Position numbers and translations under genes: made by a program. The notes under the pieces are model-generated. The model saw nothing but the letters and a program-made list of their open reading frames with translations, was not told the origin of the DNA and searched no databases. DNA of 64,000 nucleotides from Ruegeria sp. YS9 (GTDB taxonomy: Bacteria > Pseudomonadota > Alphaproteobacteria > Rhodobacterales > Rhodobacteraceae): NCBI RefSeq assembly GCF_024628725.1, contig NZ_CP102409.1, forward strand, positions 1,273,001 to 1,337,000, given 5' to 3'. This document shows, piece by piece, positions 44,748 to 53,894 of this stretch. Position 1 is the stretch's first letter, and every line of letters starts with the position of its first letter.

Positions 44748-45656
44748 ATGACGCAGCCAAATTCCATCGATGCCGTACAGCAGGTGCTGGGAAGTCAGGG
44801 CTATGTCTGCGGACGCGCCCTTGCCACGGTTGTGTTCCTGTCGCTGAAGCTTGGACGCCCGTTGTTTCTGGAAGGCGAGGCGGGTGTCGGAAAGACGGAA
44901 ATCGCCAAGGCGCTGGCATCCGGTCTGAACCGCCGCTTGATCCGGTTGCAGTGCTACGAAGGTCTGGACGCGTCCACGGCCGTTTACGAATGGAACTTTC
45001 CGGCGCAGATGGTCGCGATCCGAACGGCCGAAGCTTCGGGCGGAGCCGACCGAGGCGCGTTGCAGGCGGAACTGTTTTCGGATGAATACCTGATCGAACG
45101 CCCGCTGCTTCAGGCAATGCGCCCGGACGAAAACGGTGCACCGGTTCTGTTGATTGACGAACTGGACCGGACCGATGAACCGTTCGAAGCCTTTCTGCTG
45201 GAGGCCCTCAGTGATTTTCAGGTCACGATCCCTGAACTGGGCACTGTTGCAGCACCCGAACCACCCATTGTGATTGTCACGTCGAACCGGACGCGGGAAG
45301 TGCACGATGCCCTCAAGCGTCGCTGCCTGTATCACTGGGTCGATTATCCCGATTTCGAACGCGAGATCGAAATTCTGCACGCGCGCGCGCCCGAGGCCGC
45401 CGATGCGCTCAGCCGCGAAGTCGTGGCTTTCGTTCAGCGTCTGCGCACCGAGGACCTGTTCAAGAAGCCCGGCGTGGCCGAAACCATTGACTGGGCCAAA
45501 TGTCTGCTGGCGCTGGACGTGATGAACCTCAGCCCCGAGGTGATCGGTGACACGCTGGGGGCGATCCTGAAATATCAGGACGACATTCAAAAACTTCAGG
45601 GGTCCGAGGCCAAACGCATCCTCGACGAGGCCAAGGCCACGCTCGAACCGGTCTGA
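44748..45656 (+). CDS. MoxR-family AAA+ ATPase (CoxD-like)
   Basis: A 302-residue ATPase with Walker A LEGEAGVGKTE, Walker B VLLIDELDRTDEPFEAFLLE and sensor VIVTSNRTREV. The ATG at 44748 follows GAGAGGGG; the longer frame starts in the pyrC promoter region. Next to a VWA-domain gene, this is the CoxD-CoxE pair known to insert sulfur or metal into the active site of CO dehydrogenase-type molybdo-enzymes. Confidence 0.9.
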   Translation: MTQPNSIDAVQQVLGSQGYVCGRALATVVFLSLKLGRPLFLEGEAGVGKTEIAKALASGLNRRLIRLQCYEGLDASTAVYEWNFPAQMVAIRTAEASGGADRGALQAELFSDEYLIERPLLQAMRPDENGAPVLLIDELDRTDEPFEAFLLEALSDFQVTIPELGTVAAPEPPIVIVTSNRTREVHDALKRRCLYHWVDYPDFEREIEILHARAPEAADALSREVVAFVQRLRTEDLFKKPGVAETIDWAKCLLALDVMNLSPEVIGDTLGAILKYQDDIQKLQGSEAKRILDEAKATLEPV

Positions 45657-45671
45657 TGTTTCATCTTTTTC

Positions 45672-45706
45672 CAAATACTCCGGGGGCATGGGGCCAGAGC
45701 CCCCAT
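45672..45706. repeat. Rhodobacteraceae-type intergenic motif
   Basis: CCAAATACTCCGGGGGC followed by an ATGGGG...CCCCAT hairpin lies between the MoxR and VWA genes. I recall closely similar AATACTCC-GGGGG strings scattered between genes in roseobacter genomes. Only one copy is in this window, so repetition cannot be shown here. Confidence 0.35.
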
Positions 45707-45714
45707 TACGTCTG

Positions 45715-46974
45715 ATGGCCGAGCAAATCCCGCTGGATATTCCCGACAACCCGAAGCTGGCGCAGAACATCACCCATTTTGCCCGCGCGCTGCGGAAGGC
45801 GGGGCTGCCGATTGGTCCGGGGCGCGTGATCGATGCAATTCGCGCGGTACAAGCTGCGGGTTTCACCCAGAAACGGGATTTCTACTGGACGCTGCACGCC
45901 TGTTTCGTGAACCGCCCCGAACATCGCACGGTGTTTGCACAGGTCTTCCGAATGTACTGGCGCGACCCGCGATATATGGAACACATGATGGCCATGATGC
46001 TTCCTGCCATTCGGGGCGTGCAGGAGGATCGCAAGGCGGATGCTGGCGAAAAACGCGCGGCTGAGGCCCTTCTGGACGGTGTCGAACAGGACGCGCCCGA
46101 ACAGCCGGTGCAAGACGAAGGCGAAACCGAAATCGAGATTGATGCAACGCAGACGGCATCGTCCGAGGAGCGTCTTCGCAATCTGGACTTCGAACAGATG
46201 AGCACCGCCGAAATCGCGCAAGCCAAGCGCGTTCTGGCGCGGTTGACCCTGCCGGTCAAACCGATTGAATCGCGCCGCGGACAGGCCAGTCATCTGGGGC
46301 ACCGTATCGACCGCGCCCGCACCTTGCGCGCAGCCATGCGGCAAGGGGGCGAATTGCGCGATATCGCACGGCTAGAGCCCAAACCGCGGTGGCCAAACCT
46401 TGTGGCCCTGTGCGACATCTCAGGTTCAATGAGCCAGTACAGCCGTGCCATCCTGCATTTCCTGCACACGGTCTCGAACGCCAAGGGGGCAGGTTGGGCC
46501 AAGGTTCATGCCTTCACTTTCGGCACACGCCTGACCAATATTACCCGCCACCTGCATCATCGGGACGTTGACGCAGCGCTTGCAGCTGCCGGGGCCGAGG
46601 CGCAGGATTGGGAAGGGGGCACACGCATCGGCGACTGTCTGCATCAGTTCAACAGAGACTGGTCAAGACGTGTCATGGGGCAGGGGGCCGTTGTTCTGCT
46701 GATCACCGACGGTTTGGAGCGGGGTGACCCGGAGAGCCTCGAGAAAGAGATCGAGCGGCTGCACCTGTCCTCAAAACGCCTGATCTGGCTGAATCCGCTG
46801 CTGCGCTGGGACGGGTTTGCCCCCAAGGCTCAGGGGGTGGCAGCCATGCTGCCCCATGTCGACAGTTTCAGGGCAGGGCATTCCATAGCCTCGCTCGAAG
46901 ATCTGGCCTCTGTGATCTCACAACCCGATGACCAGGGGCAGAAAGCACGGCTGTTGGCCGCGCTTTCCGAATAG
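45715..46974 (+). CDS. VWA domain protein, CoxE-like
   Basis: A 419-residue protein. The C-terminal half is a von Willebrand A domain with MIDAS residues in CDISGSMSQYS, EGGTRIGD and LLITDGLERGD; the N-terminal half is helical and acidic. It pairs with the MoxR ATPase as in coxDE. The start is probably ATG 45715; ATG 45688 lies inside a repeat-like hairpin. Likely job: chaperoning assembly of a molybdenum hydroxylase. Confidence 0.88.
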   Translation: MAEQIPLDIPDNPKLAQNITHFARALRKAGLPIGPGRVIDAIRAVQAAGFTQKRDFYWTLHACFVNRPEHRTVFAQVFRMYWRDPRYMEHMMAMMLPAIRGVQEDRKADAGEKRAAEALLDGVEQDAPEQPVQDEGETEIEIDATQTASSEERLRNLDFEQMSTAEIAQAKRVLARLTLPVKPIESRRGQASHLGHRIDRARTLRAAMRQGGELRDIARLEPKPRWPNLVALCDISGSMSQYSRAILHFLHTVSNAKGAGWAKVHAFTFGTRLTNITRHLHHRDVDAALAAAGAEAQDWEGGTRIGDCLHQFNRDWSRRVMGQGAVVLLITDGLERGDPESLEKEIERLHLSSKRLIWLNPLLRWDGFAPKAQGVAAMLPHVDSFRAGHSIASLEDLASVISQPDDQGQKARLLAALSE

Positions 46975-46978
46975 TTGC

Positions 46979-47479
46979 CTATGACAACTGTTCTTCGTTG
47001 CACTTACGCGCCATCTCCATGGCTTTGTACGTGCCGGTCAGATCGACGGTAAATGCATAGGATGTCTCGGGAAACACGATCATGACCTTTTTCTTGGCCA
47101 GATCATCCGCGAATTGCGGGCTGTCTGACAGGACATAGCCACCGGAATAGCCCTTGGTGATATTGCCTTTCATGCCTGTGGCTTCACCCAGATAGATGTT
47201 GTCCCCGATCAGGATGGCCACTTCTTGCGTCTCGCCACGTTTGATGTCGGTCTCGGCTTTGGTGAACACCCCCACATATCCCACGCCGCGATCTTCGGTC
47301 AGGCCCATCTGAACGACGTTTTCCGCATCGTCCACGGCCTCGATCAGGCAGGACTTCTTTTCGTTGTCGATGAAGACTTTCCAGCCTTCTACTTCTCCGT
47401 AGCGTTCGAATGTGTCAGCCCACGCTGCGGTTGAAGTCAAAAGGCCAACCACTGCGCCCAGTGCAAGAAAATGTTTCAA
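46979..47479 (-). CDS. secreted protein, IalB-like
   Basis: A 166-residue secreted protein. A TTG at 47479, eight bases behind GGAGA, starts a clear signal peptide (KHFLALGAVVGLLTSTAAWA). The mature part (WKVFIDNEKKSCLIEA, VQMGLTEDRGVGYVGVF) resembles invasion-associated locus B-like proteins of roseobacters. Function unknown. It is opposite in strand to the MoxR-VWA and XdhC genes between which it lies. Confidence 0.7.
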   Translation of the reverse strand: MKHFLALGAVVGLLTSTAAWADTFERYGEVEGWKVFIDNEKKSCLIEAVDDAENVVQMGLTEDRGVGYVGVFTKAETDIKRGETQEVAILIGDNIYLGEATGMKGNITKGYSGGYVLSDSPQFADDLAKKKVMIVFPETSYAFTVDLTGTYKAMEMARKCNEEQLS

Positions 47480-47708
47480 CTGCTTGTCTCCGAAAAAATG
47501 TGTTTGATACGCGGCTCGGTCGCTTGGCCGGCTGCCCGCGCAGGCTAAAACCCGTGGCACTAACAATCAATGCTGTGATTTCTTGAATGCAGTTCAGGCC
47601 TTAGCTTCTGCTCGCTGGGTTCAATATAGACGTTTTGACAGGGGCGTCGCGCTTTTCATCACGCCAATCCTGCTTATGTTGGGAAACAGACGACGTCTGG
47701 AGGTTCTG

Positions 47709-48677
47709 ATGGAGCGATTCGACAACAGCCCGGAAACGGCACTGAAGTGGCACCGCGATGGCAGCGGCGCCGCCCTTGCCACGGTTGTCGAAACCTGGGG
47801 CAGCGCGCCGCGTCGGGTTGGTTCCCAGCTGGTGATCGGCGGCGATGGCCGGATCGAAGGCTCGGTGTCGGGCGGCTGTGTCGAAGGCGCGGTGATCGTC
47901 GAAGCGCTTGAGGCCATTGACGAAGGCGAAGCCCGCTTGCTGGAATTCGGGGTGAGCGACGAAGATGCCTTTGCGGTCGGGCTGGCTTGTGGTGGAACCA
48001 TTCGCGTCCTCGTCGAACCCGTTGGAAAGGTTCTGCCCGAACCGATGCTGGCGGAACTGGTTGCAGCCCGCGCAAGGCGCGAACCCATCGCTTATGAAGT
48101 CAATACCGATACCGGGCACAGAGCCTTGCGCCGAAACGCCTATGCCGAACGGCTGCGCATGGATCGATCAGGTTTTGAAGAAGATGGCCGGACCTTTGTG
48201 GCCGTTCACAACCCGCCGCTGCGATTGATCATTGTCGGTGCGGTTCACATCGCGCAGGCGCTGGTGCCGATGGCGCGAATTGCCGGGTATGATCCGACCA
48301 TTATCGACCCGCGCGACGCATTTGCCTCCAACGCCCGTTTCCCGGGGGAAACGATCCTCACGGATTGGCCGGATGAGGCCGTTGCAAAACTCGGGCTGGA
48401 TGCGCGCACCGCAATTGTCCTGCTGACGCATGATCCAAAGCTGGATGATCCGGCATTGCAAGCTGCACTGGATGCGGATGTGTTCTATATCGGTGCATTG
48501 GGATCGACACGCACCCATTCCAAACGCGTCGAACGTATGAAGGCGGCGGGTTTCAGTGATAAGCAAATCTCGAGGATTCATGGGCCAATCGGGTTGGATA
48601 TCGGGGCTGCCGGCCCATCCGAGATTGCCGTTGCAGTTCTGGCGCAGATGACGGCCGTTCTACGAGGCAGGGCATGA
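47709..48677 (+). CDS. XdhC/CoxF family molybdenum-cofactor protein
   Basis: A 322-residue protein. Residues 15-85 form the XdhC_CoxI domain (TWGSAPRRVGSQLVI, VSGGCVEGAV with the functional cysteine) and residues 175-320 the Rossmann-like XdhC_C domain (LIIVGAVHIAQALVPMA). XdhC binds and helps sulfurate Mo-cofactor before delivery to xanthine dehydrogenase-like enzymes. The ATG at 47709 follows GGAGG. Overlaps the next gene (ATGA). Confidence 0.9.
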   Translation: MERFDNSPETALKWHRDGSGAALATVVETWGSAPRRVGSQLVIGGDGRIEGSVSGGCVEGAVIVEALEAIDEGEARLLEFGVSDEDAFAVGLACGGTIRVLVEPVGKVLPEPMLAELVAARARREPIAYEVNTDTGHRALRRNAYAERLRMDRSGFEEDGRTFVAVHNPPLRLIIVGAVHIAQALVPMARIAGYDPTIIDPRDAFASNARFPGETILTDWPDEAVAKLGLDARTAIVLLTHDPKLDDPALQAALDADVFYIGALGSTRTHSKRVERMKAAGFSDKQISRIHGPIGLDIGAAGPSEIAVAVLAQMTAVLRGRA

Positions 48678-49675
48678 GGTTTGGTCCGGTAGCAGTCTCC
48701 GAAGCGAAAGGTGCCATTCTAGCCCATTCGGTGACGGCTGACGGGCAAAAGCTGCGCAAGGGGCTGTCACTGCGGGCAGAGCATGTGGCGCAGTTGACGC
48801 AGGCGGACATCCGCGAAGTGATCGTTGCCCGCCTTGAACCCGGCGATTGCCACGAAGACGAGGCCGCACGTCATTTGGCCGCAGCTCTTGCGCCAGATGC
48901 GGCGTCGGCCAATCTGCGCGTGACCGATGCGTTCACCGGCCGGGTCAACCTGTTGGCGGACGGGCCGGGCGTGGCGGTTCTGGATGTGGATGCGCTGGAA
49001 ATGTTCAATCGGGTCAACCCGATGATTACGGTTGCGACGGTTCCGCAATACCAGCAGATGGGCCCGAAGGGCATGGTCGCTACCATCAAGGTAATCTCAT
49101 ATGCCGTGCCAGAAGCAGATGTTCGGCGGGCCGCCAATCTGGCGCAAGGGGCCGTGCGTCTGGCAAGACCCGTTCACAAGACGGCAGGTTTGATCGTTAC
49201 GGATATCCCCGGAGGCCCCCCCAATGACAAGGGGATCGCCGCCATTCGCGGACGGACCGAAGCCCTGGGTCTGGATTTGTGTGATGTGCAGATCGTGCCG
49301 CATCGCGTGGATGCGCTGGCCAAGGCGGTTTCCAGAACGACCGGTGATTTGCTGATGATCCTGACTGGTTCCGCGACCTCGGACCCGGACGATGTTGCGC
49401 CGTCTGCTGTTCGGCTTGCCGGCGGGCAGGTGGATCGGTTCGGTATGCCGGTTGATCCGGGGAACCTGCTGTTTCTGGGTTCGATGCAGGATCGACCGGT
49501 GATCGGGTTGCCCGGGTGCGCGCGATCTCCGGCGTTGAACGGGGCGGATTGGGTTCTGTCACGGGTTGCCTGCGGGATCGAAACGACCGGGGCAGATATT
49601 GCCGGAATGGGTGTCGGGGGATTGCTGAAGGAAATCCCGACCAGACCTCAGCCGCGCGCCAAACGAAAAGAATGA
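48674..49675 (+). CDS. molybdopterin-binding protein (MoeA/MocA-like)
   Basis: A 333-residue protein with an N-terminal MoeA-like region (AVSEAKGAILAHSVTADGQKL would be the entry segment) and a MoCF-type domain (LLMILTGSATSDPDDVAP). It is co-translated with XdhC. Together with MoxR and the VWA protein this forms a maturation set for a cytosine-dinucleotide molybdo-hydroxylase; no such enzyme is encoded in the window. Confidence 0.83.
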   Translation: MRFGPVAVSEAKGAILAHSVTADGQKLRKGLSLRAEHVAQLTQADIREVIVARLEPGDCHEDEAARHLAAALAPDAASANLRVTDAFTGRVNLLADGPGVAVLDVDALEMFNRVNPMITVATVPQYQQMGPKGMVATIKVISYAVPEADVRRAANLAQGAVRLARPVHKTAGLIVTDIPGGPPNDKGIAAIRGRTEALGLDLCDVQIVPHRVDALAKAVSRTTGDLLMILTGSATSDPDDVAPSAVRLAGGQVDRFGMPVDPGNLLFLGSMQDRPVIGLPGCARSPALNGADWVLSRVACGIETTGADIAGMGVGGLLKEIPTRPQPRAKRKE

Positions 49676-49740
49676 TCCGCTGCTGATCCTGAGCGGGGCT
49701 GAATTCTGAGGTTGACGCCAGAGGCTTTGACGGATCCGGC

Positions 49741-50640
49741 CTATGGTTTTCTGAGCTTTGGCAATACGCCGTGTCGCCAATATGCTCCGGTATCCTCCCG
49801 CGCTTTCTGATAGGCATCCACTCTTTCTCTGGCGGTCTCTCCGCCGGCGTCAAACAGATGCCCCAGCAGACATTCAAGAACGGCCATTGCCCCCGAAAAA
49901 CTGGAAAACGGGTGCAAGGTTCGTGTGCTGACAGGCAGGACGACATCCGGTTCCACCCCCGGCGCGATAACCTCGCTATCCGACAACAGGATGATGCGCA
50001 TCGAACGGTCCCGAGCATACCGCATCGCCTGAATCGTGTCGGCGGAATAGGGGTGAACCGTGATGGCGAACAGACAATCCTCGGCGGTGGCTTCGACCAG
50101 ATCGTCGATGGCCGAACCCATGTGGCGGGGCACCAGCTGAAGCCCGGGATGGGCCATGCGTCCGGCGTAGTGAAAGTAATAGGCCAGCGCATGGCTGGAT
50201 CGTGTGGCCGTCACATAACAGCGGCGCGCCGACCTGATGTGCGCGACGGCCTGTTTAGTCAAATGAGGGGCCATGAGGCGCAGCGATCTGGACACGACGT
50301 TTATTTCGTTCTGCGCAAACCGTGCCTGCGCCGCACCAAACTGCCCTTGTTCCTTTAGGTGTTCCAGCCAGTCCTGCCCAAACCTGTCCTCACCGTCGGT
50401 TGTCAGAGCGCTTCGAAATGGGCGTCGAAAAGCGTTAAAGCTGTCAAACCCCATGCGTTGCGCCAGCCGGATCAGAACGTTCGTGCTGATGCCGATGCGA
50501 TCGGTGGTGGTTCGGATCGAATTCAGCGCAAACTCGGCGGGATGATCGATGATGTACTTTACAGCGACCTGCATTTGCGCAGGCATTTCATCGATCTCGC
50601 GGCGCATTTGCGTAACGATGGCAGTTAGAGCGCGGGTCAT
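49741..50640 (-). CDS. MurR/RpiR family transcriptional regulator
   Basis: A 299-residue regulator. Residues 1-77 are the RpiR HTH (DRIGISTNVLIRLAQRMGFDSF) and the rest a SIS sugar-phosphate-binding fold (CYVTATRSSHALAYYFHYAGRM). The ATG at 50640 gives the usual MTRALTAI start. It is divergent from the BKACE-aminotransferase pair and most likely represses it. Confidence 0.9.
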   Translation of the reverse strand: MTRALTAIVTQMRREIDEMPAQMQVAVKYIIDHPAEFALNSIRTTTDRIGISTNVLIRLAQRMGFDSFNAFRRPFRSALTTDGEDRFGQDWLEHLKEQGQFGAAQARFAQNEINVVSRSLRLMAPHLTKQAVAHIRSARRCYVTATRSSHALAYYFHYAGRMAHPGLQLVPRHMGSAIDDLVEATAEDCLFAITVHPYSADTIQAMRYARDRSMRIILLSDSEVIAPGVEPDVVLPVSTRTLHPFSSFSGAMAVLECLLGHLFDAGGETARERVDAYQKAREDTGAYWRHGVLPKLRKP

Positions 50641-50649
50641 GCGACAAGC

Positions 50650-50682
50650 AAAACATATGTTTTCCAATTGGTAAATTGAAAA
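50650..50682. promoter_or_regulatory. operator-like palindromes between RpiR and BKACE genes
   Basis: A perfect 14-base palindrome AAAACATATGTTTT (50650-50663) abuts CCAATTGG (50664-50671), and TTTTC...GAAAA (50660-50664 and 50678-50682) forms a third symmetric pair. They sit 10-40 bases from the RpiR start, where an autoregulatory operator is expected. Confidence 0.5.
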
Positions 50683-50728
50683 CGAAACTTGAGATCATTA
50701 GCTGAGGACAGACGAACACGAGGGCGCA

Positions 50729-51502
50729 ATGACCGAGAGCACAGTGAAAACCACCGGGCAGCCATATATACTGGTTGCTCCGAACGGGGCCCGGCGGGGC
50801 CGCGCGGATCACCCGGGCTTGCCAGTCACGACGGATCAGATCGTCGCAACGGCGCGGGGCTGTCACGAGGCTGGTGCGAATGGCATACACCTGCATGTAC
50901 GGGATGCCGACGGACACCACACGTTGGATGCCGGATTGTATCGCGAAACAATCGCGGAACTGAAAAGGGTGGTGCCGGGCATGGATGTGCAGATCACCAC
51001 CGAGGCAGCAGGCGTGTTCGACGTATCGTCACAGTTTGAATGTCTGCAACGGGTCCGGCCTGAATGGGCCTCGATTTCAGTCCGGGAAATCGCGCGGGCC
51101 CTTGATCTTGCGCCTCGGGTCTATGCGCTATGTGCGGCTCAGGGCACGCGGGTTCAGCATATTCTCTACGATTCAGAAGATGTGAAGCTGCTGGAAGACT
51201 GGCAGTCAAAAGGTATCGTCCAGACGGACCAGACAGACCGGTTGCTTGTGTTGGGGCGCTACAGTCAAAATCAGCAATCCGTGCCAACGGATCTGGATGC
51301 GTTTCCGTCCAGCCCGGCCAATTGGATGGTGTGCGCTTTTGGGACGCAGGAACATGACTGTCTGGTCGAAACCGCACGGCGCGGCGGCGATCTGCGTGTT
51401 GGATTCGAAAACAGCCTGACGGCACCGGATGGCACGCTCTGGGCTGACAACGCGGCCTCGGTCGCGGCTTTGGTTGAAACACTTGGAAGGACCGGAACAT
51501 GA
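50729..51502 (+). CDS. beta-keto acid cleavage enzyme (BKACE, DUF849)
   Basis: A 257-residue TIM-barrel Zn enzyme. The metal histidines are in GIHLHVRD, with VQITTEAAGVFD and AFGTQEHDCLVETARRGG as other family motifs. BKACE enzymes condense a beta-keto acid with acetyl-CoA and release acetoacetate plus a new acyl-CoA. It is slightly shorter than many members. Its stop overlaps the aminotransferase start, so the two act in one pathway. Confidence 0.88.
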   Translation: MTESTVKTTGQPYILVAPNGARRGRADHPGLPVTTDQIVATARGCHEAGANGIHLHVRDADGHHTLDAGLYRETIAELKRVVPGMDVQITTEAAGVFDVSSQFECLQRVRPEWASISVREIARALDLAPRVYALCAAQGTRVQHILYDSEDVKLLEDWQSKGIVQTDQTDRLLVLGRYSQNQQSVPTDLDAFPSSPANWMVCAFGTQEHDCLVETARRGGDLRVGFENSLTAPDGTLWADNAASVAALVETLGRTGT

Positions 51503-52815
51503 GCCATGTTTTCCCACGCCACACCAAATCTGAACTTCCCGTCGCGGCGGGTGGCGACGGCGCTTACCTGATCGATGCCGACGGCAAGCGATATCTGGAT
51601 TGCGGCGATGCGGCCGTGTCCTGTCTGGGGCATTCCAATCCGGCAGTGATCCGGGCCGTGCAACAGCAGGTGGAGCAGATCGCATTTGCCCATACCGGGT
51701 TCATGACCTCGGAACCGGCCGAGGCATTGGCGGATCTGCTGATCCAGCACGCGCCGGGGGATCTGGACCGGGTGTATTTCGTCTCGGGCGGGTCCGAGGC
51801 GACCGAAGCGGCCATCAAATTGGCGCGCCAGTATTTTCTGGAAATCGGGCAGCCCGAGCGCCGCCACGTGATCGCGCGCAAGCAAAGCTACCATGGCAAC
51901 ACTCTGGGGGCCTTGTCTGCCGGGGGAAATGCCTGGAGACGGGCTCAATTCGCGCCGATGCTGATCGAAATGACCCATATCTCGGCCTGCTATGAATATG
52001 CCGAAAAGCCCGGGGATGAGAGCAGCTTTGACTATGGTCAGCGCGTCGCCAACGAGCTGGAGGCGGAAATTCTGCGCCTTGGGCCTGAAACGGTTATGGC
52101 CTTCATGGCCGAGCCGGTTGTCGGCGCTACGCTTGGCGCGGTTCCGGCGGTTGAGGGGTATTTCAAACGCATCCGGGAAATCTGCGACCAATACGGCGTG
52201 CTGCTGATTCTGGATGAGGTGATGTGTGGCATGGGGCGCACCGGTCATTTGTTCGCCTGTGATCACGACGGTGTTGCACCGGATATTCTGTGCATCGCCA
52301 AAGGGTTGGGCGCAGGATATCAACCGATCGGGGCGATGCAGTGCACCGATAAGATTTTCGGTGCGATTCGGGATGGGTCAGGGTTTTTTCAACATGGGCA
52401 CACCTATATCGGCCATCCTGTCGCCACGGCTGCGGCTCTTGCGGTGGTCCGTGAACTGACAGAGCGTGATTTACCGGCGCGCGCCGGACGCATGGGCAGC
52501 AAACTGCAATCCGCACTGGAAGCCGCGTTTGGACAGCACCCGAATGTGGGCGATTTGCGTGGCCGTGGCCTGTTCCGGGGTGTGGAACTGGTGGCCGATC
52601 GCGAGACGAAGAACCCGTTTGATCCATCCCTGGGCATTGCCGGAAAGATAAAGAAGGCAGCACTTGCCGAAGGGTTGATCTGTTATCCCATGGCGGGCAC
52701 CCGGGATGGCCGGAACGGAGACCATATCCTGCTCGCGCCGCCTTTCATCATAGAAGAGGACCAGGTAGGCGAACTTGTCAGCAAACTGGAACGCTCTTTT
52801 TCAGCCGTTTTCTGA
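51499..52815 (+). CDS. class III (omega) aminotransferase
   Basis: A 438-residue PLP transaminase. The PLP lysine lies in LCIAKGLGAGYQPIG, with the phosphate loop SGGSEATEAAIKLAR and the ILDEVMCGMGRTG aspartate motif. Members use omega-amino acids or diamines. Coupled to BKACE, it would convert a beta-amino or similar acid to the beta-keto acid that BKACE cleaves. The exact amine is unknown. Confidence 0.9.
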   Translation: MSHVFPRHTKSELPVAAGGDGAYLIDADGKRYLDCGDAAVSCLGHSNPAVIRAVQQQVEQIAFAHTGFMTSEPAEALADLLIQHAPGDLDRVYFVSGGSEATEAAIKLARQYFLEIGQPERRHVIARKQSYHGNTLGALSAGGNAWRRAQFAPMLIEMTHISACYEYAEKPGDESSFDYGQRVANELEAEILRLGPETVMAFMAEPVVGATLGAVPAVEGYFKRIREICDQYGVLLILDEVMCGMGRTGHLFACDHDGVAPDILCIAKGLGAGYQPIGAMQCTDKIFGAIRDGSGFFQHGHTYIGHPVATAAALAVVRELTERDLPARAGRMGSKLQSALEAAFGQHPNVGDLRGRGLFRGVELVADRETKNPFDPSLGIAGKIKKAALAEGLICYPMAGTRDGRNGDHILLAPPFIIEEDQVGELVSKLERSFSAVF

Positions 52816-52857
52816 CAATACCGTGAGCACCCTGTTTGCCTGCGACACGTTTGCTAT

Positions 52858-53283
52858 GTGTCGTGGGCAATGGATCTGGAAAAGGCGACGTCCATGGTGC
52901 TGGATATCTGGCGCAGTTTCCGAGCGCTCCCTTCCTGGGTGCAGATCTGGGTGGCCGTTGTTTTGGTGCCGGTAAACCTGCTTCCGTTGGCATTTCTGGA
53001 TCAGCCACAGGGGTACCTGATTGCATTGCTTGCAGTTTCAGGCATGGCGCTGAACGTACCGATCATGGTGGCTGCCCGCGGGATGAGCGGTGCGATGGCC
53101 TTGCCGCACATTCTGTGCTGGGTGCCACTGGTCATCATCGTGACGCTTCTGTTGTTTTCCGAAGACCCCCTGAGCCCAGCCTTTGCCGGCTTTCTCCGGG
53201 TGCTTCTGATCGTCGATATCACCTCGCTGGTGTTCGATTTCCGGGACGTGGCCCGTTGGTTGAAAAGCAGGAAGGCGACTTAA
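52858..53283 (+). CDS. small membrane protein of unknown function
   Basis: About 141 residues with four hydrophobic segments (near residues 26-47, 52-74, 80-102 and 107-124). No recognised family. The GTG at 52858 or ATG at 52870 could be the start; neither has a strong ribosome site. It ends at a shared terminator opposite infC. Confidence 0.65.
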   Translation: MSWAMDLEKATSMVLDIWRSFRALPSWVQIWVAVVLVPVNLLPLAFLDQPQGYLIALLAVSGMALNVPIMVAARGMSGAMALPHILCWVPLVIIVTLLLFSEDPLSPAFAGFLRVLLIVDITSLVFDFRDVARWLKSRKAT

Positions 53284-53284
53284 A

Positions 53285-53315
53285 AAAAGCCCCTTCAAAG
53301 GCGAAGGGGCTTTGT
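53285..53315. terminator. bidirectional rho-independent terminator
   Basis: AAAGCCCCTTC pairs with GAAGGGGCTTT around AAAGGC. The A-run on the left gives a T-run for the minus strand, so it ends infC as well as the membrane-protein gene. Confidence 0.88.
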
Positions 53316-53337
53316 TCGTTTCGGTATTTGGGCCGGG

Positions 53338-53886
53338 TTATTTCTGCGGAAGGGGGCCGATCATCATGATCATCTGACGGCCTTCCATTTTCGGCATGTT
53401 TTCGATCTTACCCAGTTCTTTGACGTCCTCAGCGACACGCTCCAGCAATTCGCGGCCCAGGTTCTGGTGTGCCATTTCGCGGCCACGAAAACGCAGGGTG
53501 ACTTTCACCTTGTCGCCGTTTTCCAGAAACTTGAAGACGTTGCGCATCTTCACGTCATAGTCATGCGTGTCGGTGTTGGGTCGAAACTTGACCTCTTTCA
53601 CCTCGATGATCTTTTGCTTCTTGCGGGCTTCGGCTTCGCGTTTCTGCGTTTCATATTTGAATTTGCCGAAGTCCATGATCTTGCAGACCGGTGGGTTCGC
53701 ATTGGGCGAAATTTCGACCAGATCAAGACCGGCATCGGCGGCCATCTGCATGGCTTTGGCGGGATGAACCACCCCGACATTTTCACCTTCGGCACCAATC
53801 AGGCGGATTTCGGGGGCACGGATCTTGTCATTGACGCGCGGGCCGGTGTCACGTTGTGGCGGCGCGTTGTGAGGTCTGCGGGCTAT
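53338..53886 (-). CDS. infC: translation initiation factor IF-3, apparent ATA start
   Basis: A 182-residue IF-3. The frame with family-typical N-terminus ([18 protein letters not shown], then [12 protein letters not shown]) extends well upstream of any ATG, GTG or TTG. It begins at ATA 53886-53884, exactly 8 bases after AAAGGA, and an in-frame stop closes the frame at 53929. The first GTG (53772) would remove 38 conserved residues. Rare start codons in infC are known to let IF-3 repress its own synthesis. An out-of-frame ATG between the ribosome site and ATA is followed by a stop after two codons. Confidence 0.92.
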   Translation of the reverse strand: MARRPHNAPPQRDTGPRVNDKIRAPEIRLIGAEGENVGVVHPAKAMQMAADAGLDLVEISPNANPPVCKIMDFGKFKYETQKREAEARKKQKIIEVKEVKFRPNTDTHDYDVKMRNVFKFLENGDKVKVTLRFRGREMAHQNLGRELLERVAEDVKELGKIENMPKMEGRQMIMMIGPLPQK

Positions 53887-53894
53887 GGGTTCAT

